Positions 56,738 to 64,000 of a DNA stretch of 64,000 nucleotides are shown here, piece by piece. Location: the NCBI GenBank assembly GCA_023488455.1, contig JAMDDV010000001.1, positions 1-64,000 of the forward strand, written 5' to 3'. Source of the DNA: Actinomycetota bacterium. Its GTDB lineage: Bacteria > Actinomycetota > Humimicrobiia > Hakubellales > JAMDDV01. The notes under the pieces were generated by a model. The model saw only the letters and a program-made list of their open reading frames with translations, ran no database searches and was not told where the DNA came from. Position numbers and translations under genes: made by a program. Each line of letters starts with the position of its first letter. The stretch's first letter is position 1.

Positions 56738-57994
56738 ATGAAAAAGTACCTAATAGAGGGCGGTCACCGGCTATCTGGGACTGTTGAGATAAGCGGAGCT
56801 AAAAACTCCGCTTTAAAATTGTTAGCGGCATCAATAATGGGAGATGGAACAACAAAGTTATCAGGAATCCCCAGGATATCGGATGTTCAGACGATGTGTG
56901 AGGTACTTGGTAATCTTGGAATCAGAATAAAAGAAGGAAAAAATGGGGATATTTCCATCAATCCATCCAGCCTGAAGAAATTTGAGGCGCCTTATGAACT
57001 GGTCAGGCAAATGCGCGCTTCGATTCTTGTCATGGGGCCGCTTCTTTCGCGCCTCGGTCGTGCCAGGATAGCCATGCCGGGCGGATGCAATATAGGATCT
57101 CGTCAGATAGATTTGCATTTAAAGGGATTGGCATGTTTGGGTGCTGAGTTCAGCCTGGGTCACGGGTATATCGATGTTAATGTAAACAATGGCCTCAGGG
57201 GTGGCGAAGTTTATCTGGACTTCCCGAGTGTTGGTGCTACTGAAAATGTGCTGATGGCGGCAGTGATGGCAAAGGGGACGACATTGATCAGCAATGCCGC
57301 GCGAGAGCCAGAGATCTGTGACCTTGCCAACTTTTTGAACTCGATGGGTGCACAAATAGAAGGCATAGGTACAAGTACGATCCAGATTGAGGGGGTTAAA
57401 GAGTTACACGGAACAGAATACAGGGTAATACCGGATCGTATTGAGATGGGCACTTTCATCGCAGCAGTGGTGATCGCTGGTGGTGATGTATTGATAAGAA
57501 ACGCCCAGGTGAAGAACCTCGAAATTGTGATAAGTAAATATTCGCATTGTGGCGTTGAGTTCAACTATGGGGGAGATGAGTTGAGGGTTGTCTTTAGCGG
57601 AAGGATAAGACCGACCGATATATCAACGCTTCCGTATCCAGGGTTTCCCACAGATCTGCAAGCGATATCCGTAGCCCTACTTTCATTAGCTGATGGTATG
57701 AGCATCGTCACTGAAAATGTCTTTGATAACCGATTTATGTATGTTGATGAATTAAACAGGATGGGAGCGAATATAAAAGTCAGGGGACACCAGGCTGTGG
57801 TAGTCGGAGTGGAGAAGCTTTCATCCGCTCCGGTCAGGGCGACCGACCTTCGTGCTGGAGCCGCACTTGGCATCGCAGCACTTGCGGCTGAGGGTGTCAC
57901 GGAGATTTCTGATATTGAGCACATAGAACGCGGTTATGAGAATTTTGATGAGAAGTTGAGCAGGCTTGGCGCCAGGATCAAACGAGCAAAGTAG
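56738..57994 (+). CDS. murA: UDP-N-acetylglucosamine enolpyruvyl transferase
   Basis: MurA starts peptidoglycan synthesis by adding enolpyruvate to UDP-GlcNAc. The 418-residue protein has KNSALKLLAASIM and the active-site Cys in MPGGCNIGSRQIDLHL; the Cys means fosfomycin sensitivity is expected. TATAAT lies just before the start (56726-56731), so it may have its own promoter. The atp-murA order is shared with actinobacteria. Confidence 0.97.
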   Translation: MKKYLIEGGHRLSGTVEISGAKNSALKLLAASIMGDGTTKLSGIPRISDVQTMCEVLGNLGIRIKEGKNGDISINPSSLKKFEAPYELVRQMRASILVMGPLLSRLGRARIAMPGGCNIGSRQIDLHLKGLACLGAEFSLGHGYIDVNVNNGLRGGEVYLDFPSVGATENVLMAAVMAKGTTLISNAAREPEICDLANFLNSMGAQIEGIGTSTIQIEGVKELHGTEYRVIPDRIEMGTFIAAVVIAGGDVLIRNAQVKNLEIVISKYSHCGVEFNYGGDELRVVFSGRIRPTDISTLPYPGFPTDLQAISVALLSLADGMSIVTENVFDNRFMYVDELNRMGANIKVRGHQAVVVGVEKLSSAPVRATDLRAGAALGIAALAAEGVTEISDIEHIERGYENFDEKLSRLGARIKRAK

Positions 57995-58011
57995 ATGGAG
58001 GGAGCAGCTTG

Positions 58012-59313
58012 ATGGCAAAGCACAGGATCGCGGTAATTGGGACAGGTTACGTTGGGCTTGTCAGCGGGGCCTGTTTCGCTGAACTTGGGAATAATGTGGT
58101 CTGTATAGATATCGATGAAGATATTGTGAACAGATTGACAAATGGGGTGATTCCCATATACGAACCAGAGTTAGAGGAGCTGGTTAAAAAAAACATAGCG
58201 GAAGGAAGGCTCAGCTTTACCACCGATCTTGTAGAGGTAGCAGACTATATTGAGATAATAGTTCTTGCCGTCGGCACCCCGCCCAGCTTTGATGGAGGTG
58301 CAGACCTCTCCCAGATATACAGCGCGGTCCAAAAGATAGCCGAGACCATAAAGGGTCATAAGATAGTTGTTACTAAGAGCACAGTTCCTGTCGGCACCGG
58401 TGATATTTTAAAGAGAATTTTTAATGAGTCCAAAAAGAACGATGCTGTCATGCACTACGTATCCAATCCTGAATTTCTGCGCGAGGGTTCGGCGATTAAC
58501 GACTTTATGAAGCCCGATAGAGTGGCTATTGGTGCTGATGACAAGGAGACGCTGGATGTCATGGAAGATCTTTATAAACCGCTTGGATGTCCCATAATCA
58601 GGACCGATGTCAAGAGCGCAGAGATGATCAAGTACGCTTCAAATGCTTTTTTGGCAACCAAGATCTCTTTTATAAATGAAATTGCGAATGTGTGCGAGGA
58701 AGTAGGAGCCGATATTGATGTCGTTGCCTATGGAATGGGCATGGATTCCAGGATCGGCATGTCCTTTTTAAGGGCTGGAATAGGATACGGAGGCTCCTGT
58801 TTTCCGAAGGATGTACAGGCATTAAAGCAGTTAGCTGGAGTTACGGGTTATGCATTTCAGCTGCTTAACTCGGTAATCGAGGTAAACATACTGCAGAAAA
58901 GCAGGATTCTTCTTAAGATGAAGCGCAAGCTGGGTGATCTTTACCATGCAAATATTGGGATATGGGGTCTCTCTTTCAAGCCTGATACCGATGACATGCG
59001 CGAAGCCTCATCACTGGTGCTCATAAAACTTCTTTTGAATGAGGGTGCCTATATAAAGGTTTATGACCCGATCGCAATGAACAAGTGCAGGGATTTTTTT
59101 AATAATATAACTTATTGCAACGATCCATATGAGGTTGCCAGGGATGCTGATGCCATAGTGCTCGCTACTGAGTGGAAATGTTTCAGGGAGCTGGACTATA
59201 CAAAGATAAAGAGGTTGATGCGACAGCCCATCATTTTTGACGGAAGAAACGATTTGGACTATGCTGCGCTACGGAAACTTGGTTTTTACTATGAAGGCAT
59301 CGGGCGCAGGTAA
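58012..59313 (+). CDS. ugd: UDP-glucose 6-dehydrogenase
   Basis: The 433-residue protein oxidises UDP-glucose (or a related UDP/GDP sugar) to the uronate in two NAD steps. It has the NAD loop IAVIGTGYVGLVSGACFAELG, the STVPVGTG motif and the catalytic Cys in GIGYGGSCFPKDVQAL. ATG 58012 with GGAGGGAGC upstream is used over TTG 58009. It supplies precursors for surface polysaccharide beside the WecA-like gene. Confidence 0.94.
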   Translation: MAKHRIAVIGTGYVGLVSGACFAELGNNVVCIDIDEDIVNRLTNGVIPIYEPELEELVKKNIAEGRLSFTTDLVEVADYIEIIVLAVGTPPSFDGGADLSQIYSAVQKIAETIKGHKIVVTKSTVPVGTGDILKRIFNESKKNDAVMHYVSNPEFLREGSAINDFMKPDRVAIGADDKETLDVMEDLYKPLGCPIIRTDVKSAEMIKYASNAFLATKISFINEIANVCEEVGADIDVVAYGMGMDSRIGMSFLRAGIGYGGSCFPKDVQALKQLAGVTGYAFQLLNSVIEVNILQKSRILLKMKRKLGDLYHANIGIWGLSFKPDTDDMREASSLVLIKLLLNEGAYIKVYDPIAMNKCRDFFNNITYCNDPYEVARDADAIVLATEWKCFRELDYTKIKRLMRQPIIFDGRNDLDYAALRKLGFYYEGIGRR

Positions 59314-59349
59314 GATAGGTTTGAAACGTTGATTTGAGAAAGCCTTATC

Positions 59350-60564
59350 GTGAATGAGTCATTTGAATTTTTTATAAAATATATGCTGCCGTTTATCGGC
59401 GGTATCGTGTTGGCGGCGTCTATCACGCCCCTTGTGCGCTATATTGCTATTAAAAATAAGGTATACAGGGACATTTCCAATGATGAGTACGACCGTCATA
59501 TTCACACTGATAACGTTCCTCGAATGGGCGGCGTTGGCCTATACATGGCCTTCTGGTCAATACTGATACTTGCTAACGGGATAAATAGGCTTACCCTTGG
59601 TATAATCGTGGGCAGCACCATAATCTTGCTTGCGGGTGTTTGGGATGACCTGAGAGAGCTTTCTGCCTGGAAGAAGTTCATCTGGCAGCTGGTTGCGGCA
59701 GGTGTGATCGTCGTGTCAGGTCTCAGTATAAATACAATCAATAATCCCTTTGGTGGTATTATTCAACTGGACTATTATGTAATACCTGTGATTAAGATAA
59801 GTGGTACGGTTTACAACTTCGCTCCTTTTGCTGACTTATTTACCATATTCTGGATCGTTGGGATGATGAACACCCTTAACTTCATCGACGGACTGGACGG
59901 TCTGGCGACCGGGATATCTACGATAGCTGCCTTTGTGCTCTTCGGATTGGGCTTCGGTGTAGGAGGAGACTTCTTCTTCGGCTCGCTGCTTGCCATTATA
60001 CTTGCCGGGATCACAATGGGCTTCCTGCCGTTTAACTTTCATCCTGCTAAGATATTCCTGGGCGACTCAGGAGCGATGTTTTTGGGTTTTATGATAGGTG
60101 TGATCTCAATATTGAGCCGCGCTAAGGTGGCTACCACGCTGCTTGTGCTCGGCTTTCCGATACTGGATTTAGCCTGGGTTGCATTGCGCAGGTTAGTCCA
60201 GCGTAAATCTCCATTTAAGCCCGACAGAGGACACCTTCATCATCGGCTTTTAGATGCTGGGCTCAATCAGCGGCAGGCGGTCTTGCTTTTATACTTCATC
60301 TGCGGAGCCTTTGGTATAGCCTCGTTTTTTTTGAAAGGGAGCTATGAGGAGCTGGTAGCACTGATACTGCTCTTCCTTATGATGATGGCCTTATCTATAA
60401 CACTTATAATCGTCATTGCGCGCCGAAAACAGCGCGAAGCCAACGGCAATCTAAACCAGGCATTTGGTAGAACCAATCCTGGTGTCAGCGCTACCACGGA
60501 AAATAAAGAGCAGAACGACACTAACGATACCCCAGATAATGTCTTAAGAATGATAAGAAAATAA
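59350..60564 (+). CDS. wecA: Undecaprenyl-phosphate sugar-1-phosphate transferase (WecA/TagO-like)
   Basis: The 404-residue polytopic enzyme loads a UDP-HexNAc phosphate onto undecaprenyl phosphate. It has about 11 helices, DNVPRMGGVG early, the catalytic NFIDGLDGLATG and FLGDSGAMFLGF, and the HHRLLDAGLNQRQAVLLLY segment. The C-terminal tail (about 360-404) is an extra polar, low-complexity stretch. In M. tuberculosis the homologue (rfe) lies before atpI; here it comes after murA and ugd. Confidence 0.93.
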   Translation: MNESFEFFIKYMLPFIGGIVLAASITPLVRYIAIKNKVYRDISNDEYDRHIHTDNVPRMGGVGLYMAFWSILILANGINRLTLGIIVGSTIILLAGVWDDLRELSAWKKFIWQLVAAGVIVVSGLSINTINNPFGGIIQLDYYVIPVIKISGTVYNFAPFADLFTIFWIVGMMNTLNFIDGLDGLATGISTIAAFVLFGLGFGVGGDFFFGSLLAIILAGITMGFLPFNFHPAKIFLGDSGAMFLGFMIGVISILSRAKVATTLLVLGFPILDLAWVALRRLVQRKSPFKPDRGHLHHRLLDAGLNQRQAVLLLYFICGAFGIASFFLKGSYEELVALILLFLMMMALSITLIIVIARRKQREANGNLNQAFGRTNPGVSATTENKEQNDTNDTPDNVLRMIRK

Positions 60565-60648
60565 TTTCATTATAGAAGCTTGGGTCCTCTAACCAATACC
60601 TAAAATTTTAAATTTTTTCTAACTAAATATTTAATTGTTCATCATTTT

Positions 60649-60711
60649 CAATTATAATGATACAAAATTAAATAAAGTTCATTTAAGTAAACTAAACTCA
60701 ACTATAATGAT
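60649..60711. promoter_or_regulatory. Direct repeats in the promoter of the HTH-PIN pair
   Basis: CAATTATAATGAT (60649-60661) recurs as CAACTATAATGAT (60699-60711), 50 bases apart. Each contains TATAAT, so both may be -10 sites and operator half-sites for autoregulation. Confidence 0.45.
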
Positions 60712-60724
60712 CAAAGAGGTTAAA

Positions 60725-61036
60725 ATGTTTACTAAAGAGATTATGACTCCAGAGCAAGTTGCTGAGTATCTTCAGCTTGATCCAACTACTATTTATCGCT
60801 ATATCAAAGAAGGTAAGTTGTTTGCTTCTAAAATTGGAAGACAATATAGAGTTCCCAAAGAAAGCGTGGATATGCTTTTAATGTTAAATGCTGTCCCGAA
60901 AGGAATTAGGTTACGCCGATATAGCATAGAGCAGATCGAGGATTTTATTAGAGAAGATCAGATAAATGATGAAACCCGAAACAAAGCCTTGAAGCTTCTT
61001 AGGAACCTCGGTCTTGATGAATATAAAACCAATTAA
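60725..61036 (+). CDS. Excisionase-type HTH antitoxin
   Basis: The 103-residue protein has a MerR/excisionase (HTH_17) DNA-binding domain: MTPEQVAEYLQLDPTTIYRYIKEGKLFASKIGRQYRV. A charged C-terminal helix follows, likely to wrap the toxin. AGAGG lies before ATG 60725. It overlaps the PIN gene by 20 bases, so the pair is a type II toxin-antitoxin module. Confidence 0.82.
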   Translation: MFTKEIMTPEQVAEYLQLDPTTIYRYIKEGKLFASKIGRQYRVPKESVDMLLMLNAVPKGIRLRRYSIEQIEDFIREDQINDETRNKALKLLRNLGLDEYKTN

Positions 61037-61508
61037 CAGTGAAACAAGGCTGTTTTTTGATGCCTCTGTTTTGTTAGCTGGTATTATAAATCCAGAAGGA
61101 GGTTCAGGGCTCATTACCCGAGCGTGCGCAGTTAATGGATTTTCTCCCCTTGTAAGCCAGCCGGTTTTGTTAGAAGTGGAGGGATGTCTGAATGAAAACT
61201 TCCCAAAATCGTTTATGGAGAGATTTCATTGTATTGTTATTGATATTCCTTGGATTATTGCAGAAGTTCCTTCTGATAAATTATTAAGTGATTGCGAGAA
61301 GATAATCAACCAAGGGGATGCTCATGTATTGGCAGCTGCTATTACTGGGAGATGCGATTTTCTATTGACGCTAGATAGGAAACATTTCATAACAGCAAGC
61401 CTTAAAAGTGCTGACTTGCCATTTATTATATTAACCCCAGGGGAATTCATAACAAACTTTTATCACTTGCATGAAGAATTCGATAAGATACCCAAACCCC
61501 GAAAATAA
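61017..61508 (+). CDS. PIN-domain ribonuclease toxin
   Basis: The 163-residue PIN protein has LFFDASVLLAGI with the first Asp, SQPVLLEVEG, the core GDAHVLAAAI and the last acids in LLTLDRKHFI. It should be an RNase held in check by the HTH protein encoded before it. Its 3' end overlaps the end of the convergent methyltransferase gene by 46 bases, which suggests insertion of this module next to that gene. Confidence 0.82.
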   Translation: MNIKPINSETRLFFDASVLLAGIINPEGGSGLITRACAVNGFSPLVSQPVLLEVEGCLNENFPKSFMERFHCIVIDIPWIIAEVPSDKLLSDCEKIINQGDAHVLAAAITGRCDFLLTLDRKHFITASLKSADLPFIILTPGEFITNFYHLHEEFDKIPKPRK

Positions 61509-62473
61509 ATCCTTTTCTGGGCGATTATTAATAGCTTATTCTGCAAACCAAGGATATTTGAAAGGGCAAAGAGAATTTTTATTACAGCAGGAAGGAACTT
61601 ATTTTTTTTGAGCCAGTGGTCGGAATCGGATCCAAGTATTCTATCAAGTGCTGTTGCTTCTTTATTTCTGGCTATTGTTTTGAGGCCAGTGCTCTTAAGT
61701 GTATAGTCGATGCTCATAGGGTTAAAATAAAAAAGGTGATGTTTATCGTAGACGACTGATACCGGCAGCCTGAGATATCCAAAACTTAACCGATAGCTCA
61801 TGTTAGTTAGATATTTTATAAGCGAGTTCTCGTTGGGCGTTAGTATTAGTAGCATCCCTGTGGGCTTCAGGACTCTTTCTGCCTCGCGTAAAAGCGAAAT
61901 GGGGTCGGGTACATGTTCTACCAGATCCCACATTGTTATCAGGTCAAAGCTTTCATCTTCGAACCCAGCTTCTTCCAGGGTTCCATTGAAAATGTTTTCG
62001 ATCCCGAAAAAATCCTTGGCCATTTTCACAAACTCTTGACAGATCTCAACTCCTGCAACATCCCATCCTTTGGTCCTCATCATGTCCAGAAAGACTCCGC
62101 TGGAACATCCAACATCTAATACCCTACCTCTGGTGTCCCTTTCACGACCTTTTGCTAAAGAATCACCATGCTGACCAGTCGCTTCTTGTTGTTGACCGCT
62201 GGTAATAAGCAGATTGTTAACTAAGAATATTCCCCGTTCGAAGATTCTGTGCTCCTGGCTGTCATGATAGTCCTTTTTCATATGAACAAAATATTTGGAA
62301 TCCTGATAAAGAGGATCGTTGTAGTATTCTTTTTGATGCAGCATCGAGGGAAGAGGATGAAGAAATTTTACACTGCAATTTTTACATTTAAGCAGGTTGT
62401 ATTCTTTGCCTGATATCTTCCTGAGATCATATAGCTTTTTGGTTTTGTCGGACCGGCATATCGGGCAGCGCAA
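61463..62473 (-). CDS. SAM-dependent methyltransferase with zinc ribbon
   Basis: The 336-residue protein starts with a zinc ribbon (Cys3, Cys6, Cys30, Cys33) and continues with a class I methyltransferase: VLDVGCSSGVFLDMM, MWDLVEHVPDP and VLKPTGMLLILTPNENSLI. This zinc-ribbon plus Methyltransf_11/23 type often belongs to cell-surface glycan clusters. It is in line with the lipoprotein and LCP genes upstream. TTG 62473 follows the lipoprotein stop by two bases. The last residues (GLGILSNSSCK) overlap the PIN gene on the other strand. Confidence 0.82.
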   Translation of the reverse strand: MRCPICRSDKTKKLYDLRKISGKEYNLLKCKNCSVKFLHPLPSMLHQKEYYNDPLYQDSKYFVHMKKDYHDSQEHRIFERGIFLVNNLLITSGQQQEATGQHGDSLAKGRERDTRGRVLDVGCSSGVFLDMMRTKGWDVAGVEICQEFVKMAKDFFGIENIFNGTLEEAGFEDESFDLITMWDLVEHVPDPISLLREAERVLKPTGMLLILTPNENSLIKYLTNMSYRLSFGYLRLPVSVVYDKHHLFYFNPMSIDYTLKSTGLKTIARNKEATALDRILGSDSDHWLKKNKFLPAVIKILFALSNILGLQNKLLIIAQKRIYFRGLGILSNSSCK

Positions 62474-62475
62474 TC

Positions 62476-63048
62476 CTACGGCCCAAAATATACCCTAACT
62501 CTTGTATGAGTCGGGACTCCCTTTGATGAAAACCATAGAATACCCTCTATGACCATGTCAAAGTTAACATTGTAGTAACCGGGAGCATCAGGAGTTGACA
62601 TTGGTATGAAGATGTCGATGCTTTCACCAGGCTTGACGTTGTGAGCTAGTTCGCCCCTTCCTGTGCCGTCAAACTGGGGAGAGCCCGGCGTTACATCGTC
62701 AAGGTGATAACCTAATCTGACAGGGTTTTGGCCATTGGCATTCCAGGTGAAGTCGGAAGTGTTTTTAATGGTTGCCTTTACCACCGTTTCCTTACCGCTT
62801 GGGATATACTGTGTCATGTAGATAATGTATTCAGCACCATACTGGGCATTGTCATAATCTACTTCAACTACTTCTTCTGTGGTTTCTTTTTCACCATTGG
62901 TACTTTTAGCTTCGTCTCCTTTTGCGGTTGTCTCCTCGGTTATCTCCTCCACACCTGGTAGGTTATTTCCACCGCAACCAGATAACATGATCAGCGTAGA
63001 AGGTATTAATATCGCGATCAAACTTATTAATGTGATGAACTTTTTCAA
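62476..63048 (-). CDS. Ig-like lipoprotein
   Basis: The 190-residue protein has a signal peptide with lipobox MLSGC (Cys about 25), an acidic Glu/Thr-rich linker (about 33-62) and an Ig-like (NBR1-type) beta domain with TVVKATIKNTSDFTWNANG and NVNFDMVIEGILWFSSKG. The same domain is found in the next gene. The start is TTG with AAGGAG. It lies in an operon with the LCP gene and the methyltransferase. Confidence 0.78.
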   Translation of the reverse strand: MKKFITLISLIAILIPSTLIMLSGCGGNNLPGVEEITEETTAKGDEAKSTNGEKETTEEVVEVDYDNAQYGAEYIIYMTQYIPSGKETVVKATIKNTSDFTWNANGQNPVRLGYHLDDVTPGSPQFDGTGRGELAHNVKPGESIDIFIPMSTPDAPGYYNVNFDMVIEGILWFSSKGVPTHTRVRVYFGP

Positions 63049-63061
63049 TTGGTCACTCCTT

Positions 63062-64000
63062 TTACCACGTCTTGTCCTTAAAGTCCGCTCCTGTCAAAAA
63101 TATTATATCAGCACCATTTTTTGATTTAAAACTATTTTGCTCATCCAGAAAAAGAATTGCCTCCGGGAAAACTAAATGCAACTTTTTTGCTGCTTCCTCA
63201 AACTGAGTCTTGTAGATTATCATTGAATTCTCATAATTTTGTGAAACTGCATCTGAACTGCCGACAAAAGTGTATCCGTAGCTTTTCAGTATTCTTGAAG
63301 CGACGTCGATTGTGTTTTTATCTCCGCATCCGTTCTGAACTTCAACTTTTATCTGCTTATTCTCCTCACTGTACTCAGATGGATTTCTTACCTCTATAAC
63401 TTTGTTGTAGGTGGAGACTCTTGCATCTGAGAACCACAGATAGCCTTCTATCACCATGTCAAAATAGTAGATGTATGTGCCTGGTGCTAAGGGTGTCATG
63501 ATGTCAATATCAATGGTTACGCTCTCCTCAGAAGCAACGTCTCTTTTAGGTAGAGATCCCCGTGGGCCATCATAGTTAATCAGTTTCCCGGTAATGTAAT
63601 CATAGACGTGGTAGCTCAGATTTGTCACCTGTCCGTAGGTAGTCCAGTTGGTATGTCCGGTATTTTTTACCGTTATCTGTACTGTTTTCTTCTGGTTAGT
63701 GAACATGATCTTTGGCACCATGCCATTATCGTTATATTCCGCGCCATAACGTTCTGGAGGCCTTCCCTTCATGATGTTCTCCATCATGGCGATGATGGTA
63801 TCGTAGTCCGGAACCTCGTACCAGATGCCGTTCATTATCTCGGAGTGCGCAGGAAGGGTTACCATCTGGACGCTTTCAGGGTTCATCTCTTTTATTAACA
63901 TGGCATATTTGACTATCGTGTTCAGGTCCAGGTCAGTCTGAGTATTTTCCTGCAGCAACTTGAACAGCTCTGGAATTTTATTTATCGTAGATACGTTGAG
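63062..64000 (-). CDS. LCP-family protein (partial) with Ig-like and LytR_C domains
   Basis: The frame is open to base 64000, so the gene begins outside the window. Visible order: the end of an LCP (LytR-CpsA-Psr) catalytic domain (LPAHSEIMNGIWYEVPDY), then an Ig-like domain (TVQITVKNTGHTNWTTYG, FDMVIEGYLWFSDARVS) and a LytR_C domain (IKVEVQNGCGDKNTIDVASRILKSYG). LCP proteins attach teichoic acids or other polymers to peptidoglycan. The Ig domain between LCP and LytR_C is unusual and is paralogous to the next-door lipoprotein. Confidence 0.82.
   Translation of the reverse strand, partial: LNVSTINKIPELFKLLQENTQTDLDLNTIVKYAMLIKEMNPESVQMVTLPAHSEIMNGIWYEVPDYDTIIAMMENIMKGRPPERYGAEYNDNGMVPKIMFTNQKKTVQITVKNTGHTNWTTYGQVTNLSYHVYDYITGKLINYDGPRGSLPKRDVASEESVTIDIDIMTPLAPGTYIYYFDMVIEGYLWFSDARVSTYNKVIEVRNPSEYSEENKQIKVEVQNGCGDKNTIDVASRILKSYGYTFVGSSDAVSQNYENSMIIYKTQFEEAAKKLHLVFPEAILFLDEQNSFKSKNGADIIFLTGADFKDKTW

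Overview
The window reads as part of the chromosome of an uncultured, probably anaerobic, deep-branching member of the Actinobacteriota with moderate GC content. The gene order argS-lysA-hom-thrC-thrB-rho-rpmE-prfA-prmC-sua5-(wecA)-atpIBEFHAGDC-murA is close to that of Mycobacterium tuberculosis. ArgRS carries the HxGG form of its first class-I signature that is usual in actinobacteria. Superoxide reductase, ThyX and a 4Fe-4S type PurF fit a low-oxygen life. A species cannot be named from the sequence alone.

Layout. 1-1904: a complete insertion sequence with 47-bp perfect inverted repeats. 2.1-4.4 kb: a GH130 glycoside phosphorylase and a GT4 glycosyltransferase, ended by a strong terminator. 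4.5-9.0 kb: a MASE3 sensor histidine kinase, superoxide reductase, a receiver-only response regulator and two lipoproteins of unknown function. 9.0-14.0 kb: an accessory island with a NYN-domain gene behind a structured leader, a radical SAM protein with unusual Cys spacing, two tiny membrane proteins, a HicA remnant, an AbiE toxin-antitoxin pair with its operator, tRNA-Thr(CGT), and an HTH/PIN pair. 14.0-15.6 kb: an arsR-acr3 arsenite resistance operon with a palindromic operator. 15.7-18.1 kb: a large secreted protein and a geranylgeranyl-reductase-like flavoprotein.

18.2-26.2 kb is a tight purine operon, purD-E-S-Q-L-F-M-N, giving the steps from phosphoribosylamine to AIR, plus PurE; purK, purC, purB and purH are absent here. 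It continues into a sugar-nucleotide epimerase and two membrane proteins. 30.4-42.3 kb holds argS, the lysine/threonine genes, sppA, a phosphoesterase, rho and rpmE. Between thrB and rho sit cyclic 2,3-diphosphoglycerate synthetase and 2-phosphoglycerate kinase, the pathway for an osmolyte/thermoprotectant best known from thermophilic methanogens. 42.3-49.9 kb has thyX, prfA, prmC, sua5, a YwlE-like phosphatase with an insertion, rpiB, glyA, upp and a dCMP deaminase. This stretch matches the order upstream of the Bacillus atp operon. 50.0-56.7 kb is the full F1Fo ATP synthase operon, followed by murA, ugd and a WecA-like transferase. The right end holds a second HTH/PIN pair, a methyltransferase, an Ig-like lipoprotein and an LCP-family protein cut off by the window edge.

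The core genes are densely packed, often overlapping by 1-8 bases, with many GTG and TTG starts. The most unusual items are the NYN gene with its tandem-hairpin, terminator-like leader, the cDPG gene pair inside the thr-rho backbone, the LCP/Ig/LytR_C architecture with a paralogous Ig lipoprotein next door, and the HTH/PIN modules with clear repeat operators.
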